Source: Cenococcum geophilum 1.58 (taxonomy: Eukaryota > Ascomycota > Dothideomycetes > Gloniales > Gloniaceae). Taken from it: 64,000 bases of DNA. Made by a program: the position numbers and the translations under genes. Under the pieces are notes generated by a model. The model searched no databases, was not told the DNA's origin, and saw only the letters and a list, made by a program, of their open reading frames with translations. The DNA is taken from the NCBI GenBank assembly GCA_001692895.1, contig KV748272.1, positions 186,001 through 250,000 of the forward strand, read 5' to 3'. This document shows, in pieces, positions 10,069-20,196 of this stretch; within the stretch, counting starts at the first letter, position 1; each line of letters starts with the position of its first letter.

Positions 10069-12480
10069 AGCGGTACCTCTTAATTGGATGCCATACGCTA
10101 TATATAAGGGCTACGTGATTTTTAAAATGCTTAAGTCCTTTAATCCACTCTAAATAACAAGGATGCTTATAGCGGAACCTCTACCTAAACACTCCTTTTA
10201 TAACGTGATTATTAAGATACTTTTATAGTATATCCTTCTTTATAAATAGGCGGGTCTGCCTTAACATTAAGAGTTAGTTATCGCTAATATAGATAAGGTA
10301 AATAAGATTAGTAAATGTTATAGGATGCGGCAGCTATATTATCTTAACACCCTCTTCCTTAATTGGGACCGCGCTCCACGTTTTATCTAGGTTTTCTTAA
10401 AAAAGCAAGTCTAAGCTAATATATTCTTTCTGCCGCTTTACCTATTAATGGGTACCAGTATCAGTATCACTTATACCTCTTTTTACGCCTACTATACTTT
10501 GGTCTACTTTAGACCTAAGTTAAAGTCTAATAGCCTTGCTTAAGATCCCATTCTACCAGCTCTCTTATTAATTATAATACTTAACAAAATTACGGATAAA
10601 CTTTATATAGAGTTTTATAGCGTGCCCTTCTTTAAGCTCGTTTAGCGGCTAAGATAGCAGTTTAGCAATAGCAGCATATTCACGAAATTTATACTATATA
10701 GCTAAACGGGTAGGAATATCCGTCCTAACGCTACCACTAAGCTATCTTTTAATATCGTAATCGTCGATGGCGTTATAAAAATTAAAAATAACCTAGTCCT
10801 CTTTTCATTTACGTAGGACGTTTATAATACTATAAAGTTTATATCTGGCTTCGTTATAACGGTTATATAGTTTCATTCCCTTTACGGCGTTAATAGGGTA
10901 ATATCCTCGGCTCCTAATCTTTTGCTTATATTACTCTCGTTTCTTACAAAGCTATAAAATATTAGGGTGTTAATTAAGTTCTAACTAGAATTTAAGCTTC
11001 TGCTTATTAGTTAGACCTATAGGGGCCTATTTATCCCTTAAAATCCCCATCCATACGGCATATTAGATAAGGTCGTCCTACAATAAAATCCTAAAGTAGA
11101 TTAACTAGAAATCGCGCTTAATTAAATTAGGTAAATAAAACCGTTAGTAGGTATCGCCGTAATAACCTATTATCTAATTTCGCTCTTCTAGAGTAAAGGT
11201 AGCTAAAAAGGTTAGTTAACAGATACACTTATATTAAATTAGACACTTACTATTTAATTTCCTTTTAGACGCTCGTCGCAGCTAGTAAAGTTTAAGCAAT
11301 TATTTAAACCCAGCCACTCAGCCTAACCACACGTAGTAATTGCGACATTTCTGGTAAGGGAATGCTTTGGTGTCTAATACTTCCCTATAACTAGCTATTA
11401 TCTTAATATCTTAAAAGATAGGTCGTTCCTCCATCTGCTTCTTAAACTTTACTTTAAGACTCTCTTTATTTACTAGGATTTTAAGTTTAAAAATCTCTTC
11501 TAGCGAAGTGTAATAGCGTTAAAATGCATTATTCGTAATGGTAAGGCTTATAAGATAGGATAGAATATAAAAAGCTAGGATGCTTTTAAGACGGAAAATA
11601 AACCTCTTACTATAGGTCTATTAGCGTCATTTACGCCATCTTTAATTAGCGTCGCTATATACTATCTACCTATGCCTCTAGAATTCTTAATATATATAAG
11701 ACTTATAAGGGCGACAGTTATAGTTTAATTAAAGTTTTTTATATCGCGAACTTTTAGAATTATAATATGTTTATATAAAAGCCCTTTATTAGAGCCTCTT
11801 ACGCTTAAACTTTTAATAAGAGCTTAGGGTCTTATTGCCATGGCACCGGAAAGAAAAAGGATTACTTCTATTTGCACTCAAAAACAACTATAGCAAGGCT
11901 TTACGTCCATTATTTAATAGGCATTAATAATTGCATATAAGTCTTGTATATACATTACATGCTTTTCTTTTTTTAACGTATCTAGCTTATATATTGGCGT
12001 TAAGTAGGTTAGAATCCACTATAATAAATTAGCTAAGTTTTTTTTTAAAGGTTAAAGATCGCCCTATATTTTATATATCAAGTTCTACGCCATTATTTAT
12101 ATTATGGCCTACCATATCTATAAATTTGCATAGAATTTGTCTCTAGTACGCCTTAATTACACTTTCCTTCTTAATTCAAGAATTCTTTACGCGCTATTTA
12201 AGGTATATTTTAAACGTGTCGGCCACGCACTAACAAAGGGCCTTAGTTGGGTTAGACTTAACTTTTAGGCAGAACCTAAATATAAATCATTAGTATTATA
12301 AGGTGAATCTTAGTTTAAATATAAACGAACTTTTCCTAATTCCGAAACTTATACTTAATAAGAGAAGTAGACCAGGGCTTCCGTTTTAACTTTACTCTTC
12401 CTTAACCCTTATAATACGCAATCCTCTACCGCAAATATTCCCCCTTAGACTTGGCGTCTTCCCCAGCTCTAGAGTTAGAG
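10069..12480 (-). pseudogene. DUF3435 tyrosine recombinase (Starship captain) relic
   Basis: On the - strand, frames read in the order of the DUF3435 family, the tyrosine recombinases ('captains') that mobilise Starship giant transposons. 'DTFKIYLK-RVKNS-IKKESVI-AY' lies near 12230-12120. 'IFRLKSILAFYILSYLISLTI' is near 11590-11530. 'TSLEEIFKLKI' is near 11500, with 'FKKQMEERPIF' and 'VLDTKAFPYQK' following. 'LKLY-LRRASKRKLN' is at about 11300-11250. Then come 'GYYGDTY-RFYLP' (11147-11169) and 'NHPKL'-like and 'FRYKHPCYLEWIKGLKHFKNH' segments near 10150, a Cys/His-type tail. The family expects GHHGDTY-RYYLP, so the two His read Tyr, a RIP change that would remove a catalytic His. Roughly 800 codons, close to normal captain size. 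At least one frameshift is likely in the N-terminal half. It converges with the BTB relic and diverges from the gene at 12732. Confidence 0.82.
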
Positions 12481-12731
12481 CTTAAATCTAAGTCCAAAGC
12501 TAGCTTAGAATAAGACAGCTTGCCTAATTTAAGGTCTAAGCTAAAGGCTAAATCTATATTTTGCCATTTCTTGCTTTAAAAGGGCATAGTGGTTAAACGT
12601 GTGGTGTCTTAGTACTTTAGTAGCTGCTAGTTGCCTACACGTAGAAGCTAGCTTAAGAGTAACTGCTGTTAATAGGAACGCTAAAAAGGCTCTACAGGAG
12701 ATAGGCGTTCTTAAGAGCGGGACAGGGCCAA
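12481..12731. other. Divergent intergenic region upstream of the captain
   Basis: About 250 bases separate the 5' ends of the captain (-) and the unknown gene (+). It would hold both promoters and, if the captain sits in its usual terminal position, possibly the edge of the mobile element. No clear terminal repeat or TTAC-type target site could be fixed by eye. Confidence 0.35.
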
Positions 12732-13633
12732 AAAACCCCGTAAGTAGAAACCTAGAAATTGAGTATTAGAAGTAAATGATATAATAGTAGAGGAAAATAC
12801 ATACGTAGCTACTGTGGGAAAAGGGTTGAAGGAGCGTAGTGCAGAAGGAAGGTTTCGTTAGGTAAGGGTAGTGCTTTTAGCGGAGGATAAGGACGAAGGT
12901 AGAAACTGGATTAGGTAGGCGGCGGACGTCTATAGCTTCTTAAATAGCCATTAAGGGACGTTTAGGGAGCTTCAAGAGGTGTATTACAGGGCTACACGCG
13001 CACTTCTAGGTTTAGTGGGTAAGGGAGACCCTACCGCCCTTAGTACACTTAGTACGTTATAAAAGCGGTAACAGATATAGGTCTAAGCGAGGAGAAACAG
13101 CCTCCTAAAACGGGGGGTAGGAACCTCTAAATCCGGCTGCGTCTTCCCTAACAATAAGATTCTAGTAGTTATAATTAATAAGTGTTATCTAGTTACTAAC
13201 TAGGGTAAGAGCTTTTAGCCCTATTACGCACAGCTCTTTAAGGTCTAATTACTGCTTAGTTTAACAGTATTATGGTTTGTATATACTGCAACACTTAATA
13301 AAAAAACGTATCCGAAGGTAATAAAGCTAGTGGGGTTTTATTAGAGTATAACGGATCTTAAATAAATAAATATTAATCGGCCTAACCTATCTATTATTAG
13401 GGGCTATATTAAGAGGAGGGATAAGAATAATTACAAGGCACTATTCTTTATTATTAAAGAGGTATTTAAGGAGGCAGTAGTAGAGGAGGATTATACACCC
13501 GTAACCTTTAGCCAGATATCCGTAGGGTCTAATAAGATATCTATATTATCCAGCCAAACGCCTATAGCGTTTAGTAGGATATCCGCATCTTCCAGTTAAA
13601 TATCCGCTACCTCTATTTATTAACTAGTTAGGC
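12732..13633 (+). pseudogene. Unknown gene, first part (split by a LINE)
   Basis: A single frame from about 12732 to 13633 contains only TAA/TAG interruptions at Gln/Trp-like positions. Readable segments include 'VLEVNDIIVEENTYVATV', 'VRVVLLAEDKDEGRNWI', 'TFRELQEVYYRATRALL' and 'GLVGKGDPTALSTLSTL'. The last 40 codons are Ser-rich with repeated 'ISV/ISA' dipeptide contexts. No known family was recognised. Removing 13634-15780 joins this frame exactly to the piece at 15781 across 'CTA GTT AGG CGG', giving a gene of roughly 1000 codons that ends at 18060. It is divergent from the captain. Confidence 0.55.
13622..13633. repeat. Target-site duplication, left copy (aactagttaggc)
   Basis: Twelve bases repeated at 15769-15780. 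The first two A's are ambiguous with the A-tail, so the certain part is ctagttaggc at 13624-13633. Confidence 0.85.
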
Positions 13634-14023
13634 AAAAACCTTAACCACACATGCAACCTTACCAAAAGGTAGCGCCACACTCCAAAACTTACGCATACCC
13701 ATCTTACCATCAAAAACAATCGATTTTCTAACTTTCAAGACCTAATTCCTACTGCCTAGCGAGCTAGAGGTGGATTTATTTGTCGTTTTACCCCCTTTTC
13801 CCAACAGAAAATTTTCTCTAAGGGTGGCCCTAGCTTATAAGCGAGGCACGGACAGGAACACCAAACCTACTACCACCACTACTAATACCAAAACTACAAA
13901 ATAGGGGCTAGTTTCTCTACTACCTCTTAGCCTAATCTCCCCAGAAATCTTCTAGTAGGATTAGTAAGGAGAAAAGGGTATAAGGACAGTAAAAACTAGG
14001 AAAACCCCCTTATAAGACACAAA

Positions 14024-15417
14024 ATGCCAAGGCCCGGTAGGCCTAAAAAGAAACCTCCTATAGAAATAAGTGATAATGAGTCTATATCTACACTCACTTT
14101 TTCTGCCCCTTCTCCTTCCCCTGGCCTATTTGGGACAGGAGAAAAAAGAGGACATCCTCAGTCTTCTACTAAAAAAGAAAACCAAAAACCTGCAAAAAAG
14201 ACAACCAAAATAAGGACTTTTACGGCTGGTATACAGAGTATATCTTTCACTCCCCTTTCTCCAGAACAACACCTACAAAAGGCTCTAGATAGCCTAACCC
14301 AGGCCTATAAAGGGCTAGAAGAAGAAGAAGAAGAAGAAGAAGAAAAAGAAAATAAAAAGGAACAAGTTAAACAGCTAGAGGACTATACACGTAGTGTCCT
14401 AGCAGGAGAAAACCCCTTTATAAAAGGAAAAGAAAAGACAAACGATGTCCTAAAAGGACTAGTCGAAGAAGTAAGAGCTCTCCGTAAGGAGGTAGCCCCT
14501 ACTAAAGAAACCTACGCAGAGAGGCTAAAGAAGGACCTCCCTACTTCGTCCTCTCTACCCTCCTTATCACTACCATTTCCTACTCCTTCTACTTCTACTA
14601 GAAGTAAGAAAAAGCAGCTATAAGAAAGAAAGCTAGTCTTAATTACAGACCAAAAGGACCAACCTTTGGATACCTTCTCTATACGAAACAAAGTTAATCA
14701 ACTATTTGCATCAAAACTGCAAGTAGAAAAACCTATTTTAGCATCCATAGCTAGAACTAAAGGAAAACAAAATATTCTCCTTACGACTACGGAAGAGTAT
14801 AATGCGGATTTCCTAGTTAAGTACAAAGAAATCTGGCATAAATGCTTTACCTTTCAAAGAGAACAAAAACTAGAACCTTGGGTTCAAATTATAGCCCATG
14901 GGGTTCCTACCCTACCTTTCTTAGGAGAAGGAGGCTCTAAGCTTCTAAAAGAAGAAATCGAGACCTTTAATCCTATAAGGATACAAGGACTACCTAGATA
15001 AGATCTTTATCTAGTGTAAAAAGACACGATCCATAGACTAGATTTGGCTCTATAGTTTTTACTATAGAAAACGAAGAAAAAAGACAAGAAATCCTTAAGT
15101 AAAAAGGAGATATCAATTGCAGGTACAGCTACTAAGGTAGTAAAATACCTCAAAGTCTCTCCCACCACGCAGTGTACGAGCTGCCAAAAATTGGCCATAT
15201 AGGAGACAGGTGCTCTACTAGGGCCTGCAGATACTGTGCGGCTGCACATTTATCTAAAGACCATTTCTGTTCTACCTGTATAATAAACAGGCAAGCCTTG
15301 CTAGCATACCACCCCTCTTTGCATTAATTGTAAAGAAAAACACTTTGCTTAATAGTAAAGACTGTGAGACTCTTAAAGCTGCTAAACTAGTACGCGAAGA
15401 AGATTCTATGGAAGAAT
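14024..15417 (+). pseudogene. LINE ORF1 protein (gag-like, zinc-knuckle tail), lightly damaged
   Basis: ATG at 14024 (context acaaaATGcc). The N-terminus is basic and Pro-rich (MPRPGRPKKKPP), followed by Ser/Thr-rich sequence. A coiled-coil-prone segment carries a run of nine Glu codons at 14311-14346, encoded by gaa/gag repeats. 'TYAERLKK' precedes a Ser/Pro-rich linker. A single TAA at 14621 interrupts the frame, which continues in phase to a TAA at 14999 through 'MDTFSIRNKVNQLFAS' and 'ILASIARTKGKQNILL'. After that, at least two frameshifts (about 15100 and 15200) are needed to reach the Cys/His cluster 'CTSCQKL', 'CRYCAAAHLSKDHFCSTC' and 'PLCINCKEKHFA' (about 15174-15350), the tandem zinc knuckles typical of Tad1-type ORF1 proteins. 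These bind RNA and form the ribonucleoprotein. Confidence 0.78.
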
Positions 15418-15600
15418 AAAAACAGATAGGATTCTAGAAGGAGGCAACTCCTACTAGGCTCTTAAAATGATATTAAGAGAGCAAAAGAACAGAAATAAAT
15501 TGCAAAAGGACAGGGATAGGGGTTAGGATTTCTTATAGTTTTTCTTACCATTTTCTCATTCCCTAGTAGTTGTAGTATCTTAGTATTTTACTAGGAAACT

Positions 15601-15625
15601 ATAAACTCCTAATTTAGGGGTTTAT
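15601..15625 (+). other. Hairpin in the LINE 3' region
   Basis: Arms 15601-15612 and 15614-15625 (ataaactcctaa / ttaggggtttat) pair at 11 of 12 positions. It lies about 145 bases before the A-tail. A stem near the 3' end could be a recognition element for a partner LINE reverse transcriptase, but that is inference. Confidence 0.5.
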
Positions 15626-15768
15626 AAACTACTAGGACATAGCTACTAGTACATATTAAGCTGCCTAGAAAGGATTTATGTATATAGAACTATAGCGCCA
15701 TAGCCCAAGGCTGCATGCGCAGTATTGTACGTAGTATAATACAATGGATATAAAAAAAAATAAAAAAA

Positions 15769-15780
15769 AACTAGTTAGGC
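15769..15780. repeat. Target-site duplication, right copy (aactagttaggc)
   Basis: Matches 13622-13633. The boundary with the A-tail is uncertain by two bases. Confidence 0.85.
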
Positions 15781-18060
15781 GGATCCAAAATCTAACAGAA
15801 GGTACTATATAGCTAAAGGGACGAAAGGTTCTAAGTCCCAAATTAATTCCTAAGATAATTATCTTTCTTTATACCAAAAATTATATCCGTAGGTATATAA
15901 ATATAATCTGTTTATAGCTTATAACCAAAGGCTATACTATAAAGTAGGCTAAAATAGCAGTATAGAGTTATTATACAACATTATCTAAACGTAATAAGAG
16001 TAGGGAGTATTAAAATTTCTATATAGAAGACTTATTTACCCGTATTCTTATTACGTCAGACACCCTAACCTATAGTGCGGATATTCTAAATATTATCCGT
16101 TCTATTATATACGGTTATTATCCCAATAAAAGCCTAAATATAATACTGCAGCGATTTAGACAGGCCGCCTAACGCGATAGCATTACCGGATATATAATTA
16201 TCCTTATTAAAGACTGGTATAAGGGCGCTCTTATAGATATTGCACCGCTAAAGCAAAAGTCTTAAAAACCTATAGCCCCTCTATCTACCTAACTCGGCTA
16301 TAACTTTATTACTGCTAAAATAGCAATATAGGAGGATAGGGCAGCGGATTTCGCCAGCGATCTGGCTTTATTTATTATAATTAACAGTAATATTATCTTA
16401 CAGGTATCTACCCGGGAGGAAAAGGATTAAATACTTAATAAGAATATAATATCATTAGCCCTACTAATTAAGTATATAGAAAAATAAAAGAGGGTAAAGA
16501 CTAATATAGAGAAATAAGTAGTACTTCTAGATATATTATACAAGCTCGCGAATAAAGCTACTAGATATCTACGTAATATTCTACTTAAGCTATATAAGGA
16601 GACGAGTCCGTTATTTAGAGGTCTACGCTATTACTCTAATTATAATAATTCGTTATAGGCTTATAAGGAGTATAATATTATTATATTATACACTAGGAAT
16701 ATTATAAAAAGTAAATACTTAAAGGATCTATTTATAAGTATTAAGAAGTGGATTAAAAGATAGCTTAATACAATATACTAGGATACAGTTTAGAGTCTAA
16801 TTTCCAGTTATATTATATCCGACAATTAAATCCGCATACTCTATATTTAACCTCTGCTAACTTATAAGGGCCTTAAGTGGATATTACCTAAATAGGATTA
16901 TAGCTTCCTAGGAGATAAAGTAAACGCGCTTATCTGCTTTATTTATAAAGAAGAAACGCGATACTTTAGTACTAGTATCTTATAGGCTGTATTGTAATCT
17001 AATAAACATATTACCGTATCTAAAAGCTTATTACAAACGCCTCTACTATTAGTAGGTTAAAGGGGACCTATTAGTGCATTAATTACAAAGAGTGCTAGTC
17101 TTAATTAACCGTTATAAACTAAAGTATTACCGCCCTTATAGCTATTATTAGCATCTAGCTCGCAAACAGATATTACTAAGTCTTAAATATCTTAGCTTAT
17201 ATTAACCTAAGACATATAGGCAAACTAGTCCCAAACTACGTATGCCGCTTTATTATAGTCATCTTAACAGCTATATATTTAGCCCTTAGAGCAATCCGGA
17301 TATTAAAGCCTATAGCGTAGCATTAAATCTAAATCCTTAGGGCAGTCTAAGTATTAGAGCTTATAGTATAACACTAAGTCTTAACTTTTAGATAAGCCTA
17401 AGGTTTAATATTCGCAATATAGCACTAGATCTCCAATTACGAAAAATCCTAAGGTTTAAGATCCGCAGCGTAGTACTAGTTTCTAGGTAGTAGGAAATCC
17501 GGAAATTTAGAATTTACAACGTAGTATTAGATCTCCGCTCCTAGAAAATCCCAAGGCTTAGGATTTAAGTTATAATACTAAATCTCCGCTCCTAGAAAAC
17601 TCTAAGGCCTAGGGTTTACAGGCTAATACTTAATCTCCGCCCTCTAAACTAGGCGTAGTTTAAAATTCGCGTACTAATACTTAATCCCCGCCTTCTAAAT
17701 TAGGTGCGGCTTAGAGTTTACAGCCTAATATTCGATCTCCGCTCTCTAAGCTACGCGCAGCTTAGAACCTATAGCCTAGTACTTAATCTCCGCCCTCGGT
17801 TTTGGATATAACATAGCTATTAGGTCTACCTCGCAGTAAGAGAAAACAAAAGGATGTATCTACGCACTTTAAAAGTAAGAAATCCGCTTACCAAGTAAAC
17901 CCAATATCCGCTTATAACCCTTCTCTAGCACCTTAGCTAAGCAGTGATTTTATATTAATATCACTTCGCAAGTTAACTAGACGGCGCCTACTTAGTTTAA
18001 TTAGTAGTAACTTAATAGTAAAGGATTTGCGCGTTACAAATAAGCGTATACAAAGTGGTT
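15781..18060 (+). pseudogene. Unknown gene, second part, with 17-residue repeats
   Basis: Continues the frame of 12732-13633: 'IQNLTEGTI', 'SKRNKSREY-NFYIEDL', 'DTLTYSADILNIIRSIIYGYYPNKSLNIILQRFRQAA' (in pieces), 'EDRAADFASDLALFIII', 'YKETSPLFRGLRYYSNYNNSLQAYKEYN' (in pieces). Interruptions are TAA/TAG at Gln-like positions. From about 17270 the frame enters Ser/Pro/Gln-rich tandem repeats of about 51 bases (17 residues, pattern like 'QSPPSKLGAA-SLQPNT'). It ends with a basic segment (GLPRSKRKQKDV, LRKLTRRRLLSL) and stop TAA at 18058-18060. The basic tail and low-complexity repeats would suit a nuclear protein, but no domain was recognised. Confidence 0.55.
17270..17800 (+). repeat. About 51-bp coding tandem repeat
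   Basis: The block 'actagatctccgctcctagaaa' recurs with starts near 17424, 17475, 17526, 17577, 17629, 17680, 17730 and 17781, with weaker copies upstream. The 17-codon period keeps the host frame, apart from small drift in two units. Confidence 0.75.
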
Positions 18061-20196
18061 AATGTTTACTACAGTAAGTTATAGCGGCGATTATTTATTA
18101 GTAAGCTAATTTAATAAAATCGGTAGCGCGGATATTTATCTTTAATTAACCTCCGCACCTCTTCTTCTACTAACCTTCTACCTTACAGCACCGCACTGTA
18201 AACTTTACCGTTATTGTTTTATCTACTATCTATTAGCATACCACTATCTATAGTGCCTTTATTTACACTTCTAAATATATCCGATAGCTATTTAGTTAAG
18301 GAACTTAATATACGCGACGTTAACGATAAAATAATTAAGGACGCTTTTAAGGACGCTCTTTCTTTTACTAATCCTTTAGGGTTTTTACCTAAAGGGTAAG
18401 CTTTCTAATACTAAATTATGCCTATAGCTAATATAATTTTAGGAAATATATACCAAAGCACTCTTTATTGGATATAGTAGAGCACCATAATAATACTATT
18501 ACGAAATCCGCTAGAAATCCACTTACCTCTTTACTGCCTATCTCTTTACCGCCTACCTCCTTACCGCCTACCTCTTTGCCGCGTACCTTTGAGCCGCTTA
18601 TTTCTCCGCCTACTACCTCTAAAAAGTTTTATTATTATTATACTTCTACTTCTCTTAAAAGGCAGGCTAATAGAATTGCTGCGTAAAATATTAAGTATAA
18701 GATAGCCTTTAAATCGTATATATTAGCTATACTGTTTTAGTATCTTATCTATTAATTTACCTCTTATAGTAACCCAACAGAAATGTTAGAAAATTTAAAT
18801 AACAATAAAAGGAGTAATCTTAATAACGCTAACTCTTCTAAAAGCTCTCCTCTATCCTCTTATAATCTCTATAGCCCTTATAAGCTCCGCATAACCTAAA
18901 CCACAACGTCGGATATTAACATAAATAAGCGCCTTTCTATTTAAGTGCCGTTAGTAAATAAATAGTACACCCCAAAAGCTAGTGCTTAGGAAAATATAAA
19001 AGAAGCTTATTAGCGAATATATACCCACGTCCAGAATATTAAGGGTAACTCTAGTATACTGCGCGATCTACTATACACTCTATACGTTAAGCAAGACTAT
19101 AAATATCGCGTTTACAAGCAGAACTCTAGGCCTTATTTTAGAGGTATATACTTAAGATATCGCTTAAGTAGTAGGTTATGCGAAAAGGTACGTGCTAATA
19201 GTATACTACTATCCTATTAGCTAACACGTATATAAAATAATTTGCTAATATTAGAGCCAATTACTGTCAGGTAAAACCTGAGTAGATAGCTATATAGCTG
19301 CGAGGTGCAGGCGACCCGCAGGCGACTCGCCTGTGAGGCACGTGCGCTGCACGTGCCTATGGAAACCCCTTACCTCGCACCTTAGACTCCTCCTTCTCCC
19401 TTAAGGATTCGTCTCTGTCTATACAATATACCTATTGTTCCACCATTGGACTCCCTATCTATATCCTCACCTTACAATTATACCTTAGCGCAAAAAACGT
19501 ATGCAATTAGCTTCTGCCAGTAGTCTAGCTAGAATGCCTATTAAGAAGGTATAATATCCGCATTTTAACAATACGGATATTGCTAATATCCGCATAGCTT
19601 CGCACCCGCACTATCCCCCCTCTAGAGACCTCCTCTTCCCCTAAGACTCCTACTTATAGCAATATATACAGCCATAAAGGCACCCACTCTATTGCTACTC
19701 CTTCTACTTTTTTACTAATTCCTAGCACGCCTAGTACTGCTTCTAGTACTATTACTCCTACTAGCACAGAAAATATTAGGGTATATTTAGCAATTGCTAT
19801 TTCTATACGCGTTAATATAGTTTATAAATAGGTGGCTAGGGTAGCAAAAGATATTTAGGCTATAGACCACCGGTTAAGTAAGCTTAAAGGTTCTCTAAGT
19901 GAGATAAAGGATAAGCTTGCGTTTATAAGGCGTAGTATTACTATACTTATACACAACGCTAGGTCACTAAATATAGAACTTAAGTAGATATAGATTAGCT
20001 ATTACTGTGGGTTGGCTGTTATTATAGGTTTAAAGTAATAAAATAGTAACTCTTACCTCTCTACTACTACGTATATAGGAATTAAGTCTCTGCCTTATAT
20101 TTAATAGATATCCTTAATTAATATTATAATATCCGTATAAGCTAAGATAACGATATCTATACAAGCTAAGATAAAGATATTTATATCCGCGCACTA
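18059..20196 (+). pseudogene. Unknown tandem-duplicated gene, copy 1 (interrupted by a solo LTR)
   Basis: This is one of two adjacent copies of a roughly 1.95-kb unit; the second begins at 20197. Shared readable segments are 'VKELNIRDVN', 'PYFRGIYLRYRL', 'ANSILLSYQLTRI', 'QLASASSLARMP', 'NNTDIANIRIA' and 'LSKLKGSLSEIKDKLAFIRRSI'; the last is coiled-coil-like. The frame is broken by TAA/TAG only, apart from the LTR insert at 19265-19476 between 'EPI' and 'IP'. A Pro/Leu/Thr-rich linker (LPISLPPTSLPPTSLP) lies near 18540. No family was recognised. The unit starts at the stop codon of the preceding unknown gene. Confidence 0.5.
19265..19476 (+). mobile_element. Solo LTR of the Gypsy-1 family, little RIP
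   Basis: A 212-bp sequence beginning TGTCAGG and ending CCTTACA. It is flanked by attac (19260-19264) and attat (19477-19481), a 5-bp duplication in which the right copy has a C-to-T change in CA context. The uninterrupted site exists in the tandem copy near 21433 (gttataccttaggg), which proves insertion. The sequence is the same family as the LTR at 27572-27796 but keeps CA, TG and CG, so it is younger or escaped RIP. It would have arisen by LTR-LTR recombination of a full element. Confidence 0.88.

Larger units (their letters stand above)
13634..15770 (+). mobile_element. ORF1-only LINE with A-rich tail
   Basis: A 2137-bp insert bounded by the duplication (aa)ctagttaggc (13622-13633 and 15769-15780). 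It ends in an A-rich tail (about 15752-15770, 'ataaaaaaaaataaaaaaaaa'), the mark of target-primed insertion. It holds a roughly 390-base 5' leader, an ORF1 (gag-like) frame at 14024-15417 and about 350 bases of 3' sequence. There is no room for, and no trace of, endonuclease or reverse transcriptase. Excision restores the reading frame of the host gene. CA and TG are far more frequent than in the flanks, so it has suffered little RIP. It is best explained as a non-autonomous, half-LINE type element that relies on enzymes from another LINE, comparable in layout to mammalian HAL1. An internal deletion at its source is the alternative. Confidence 0.8.
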
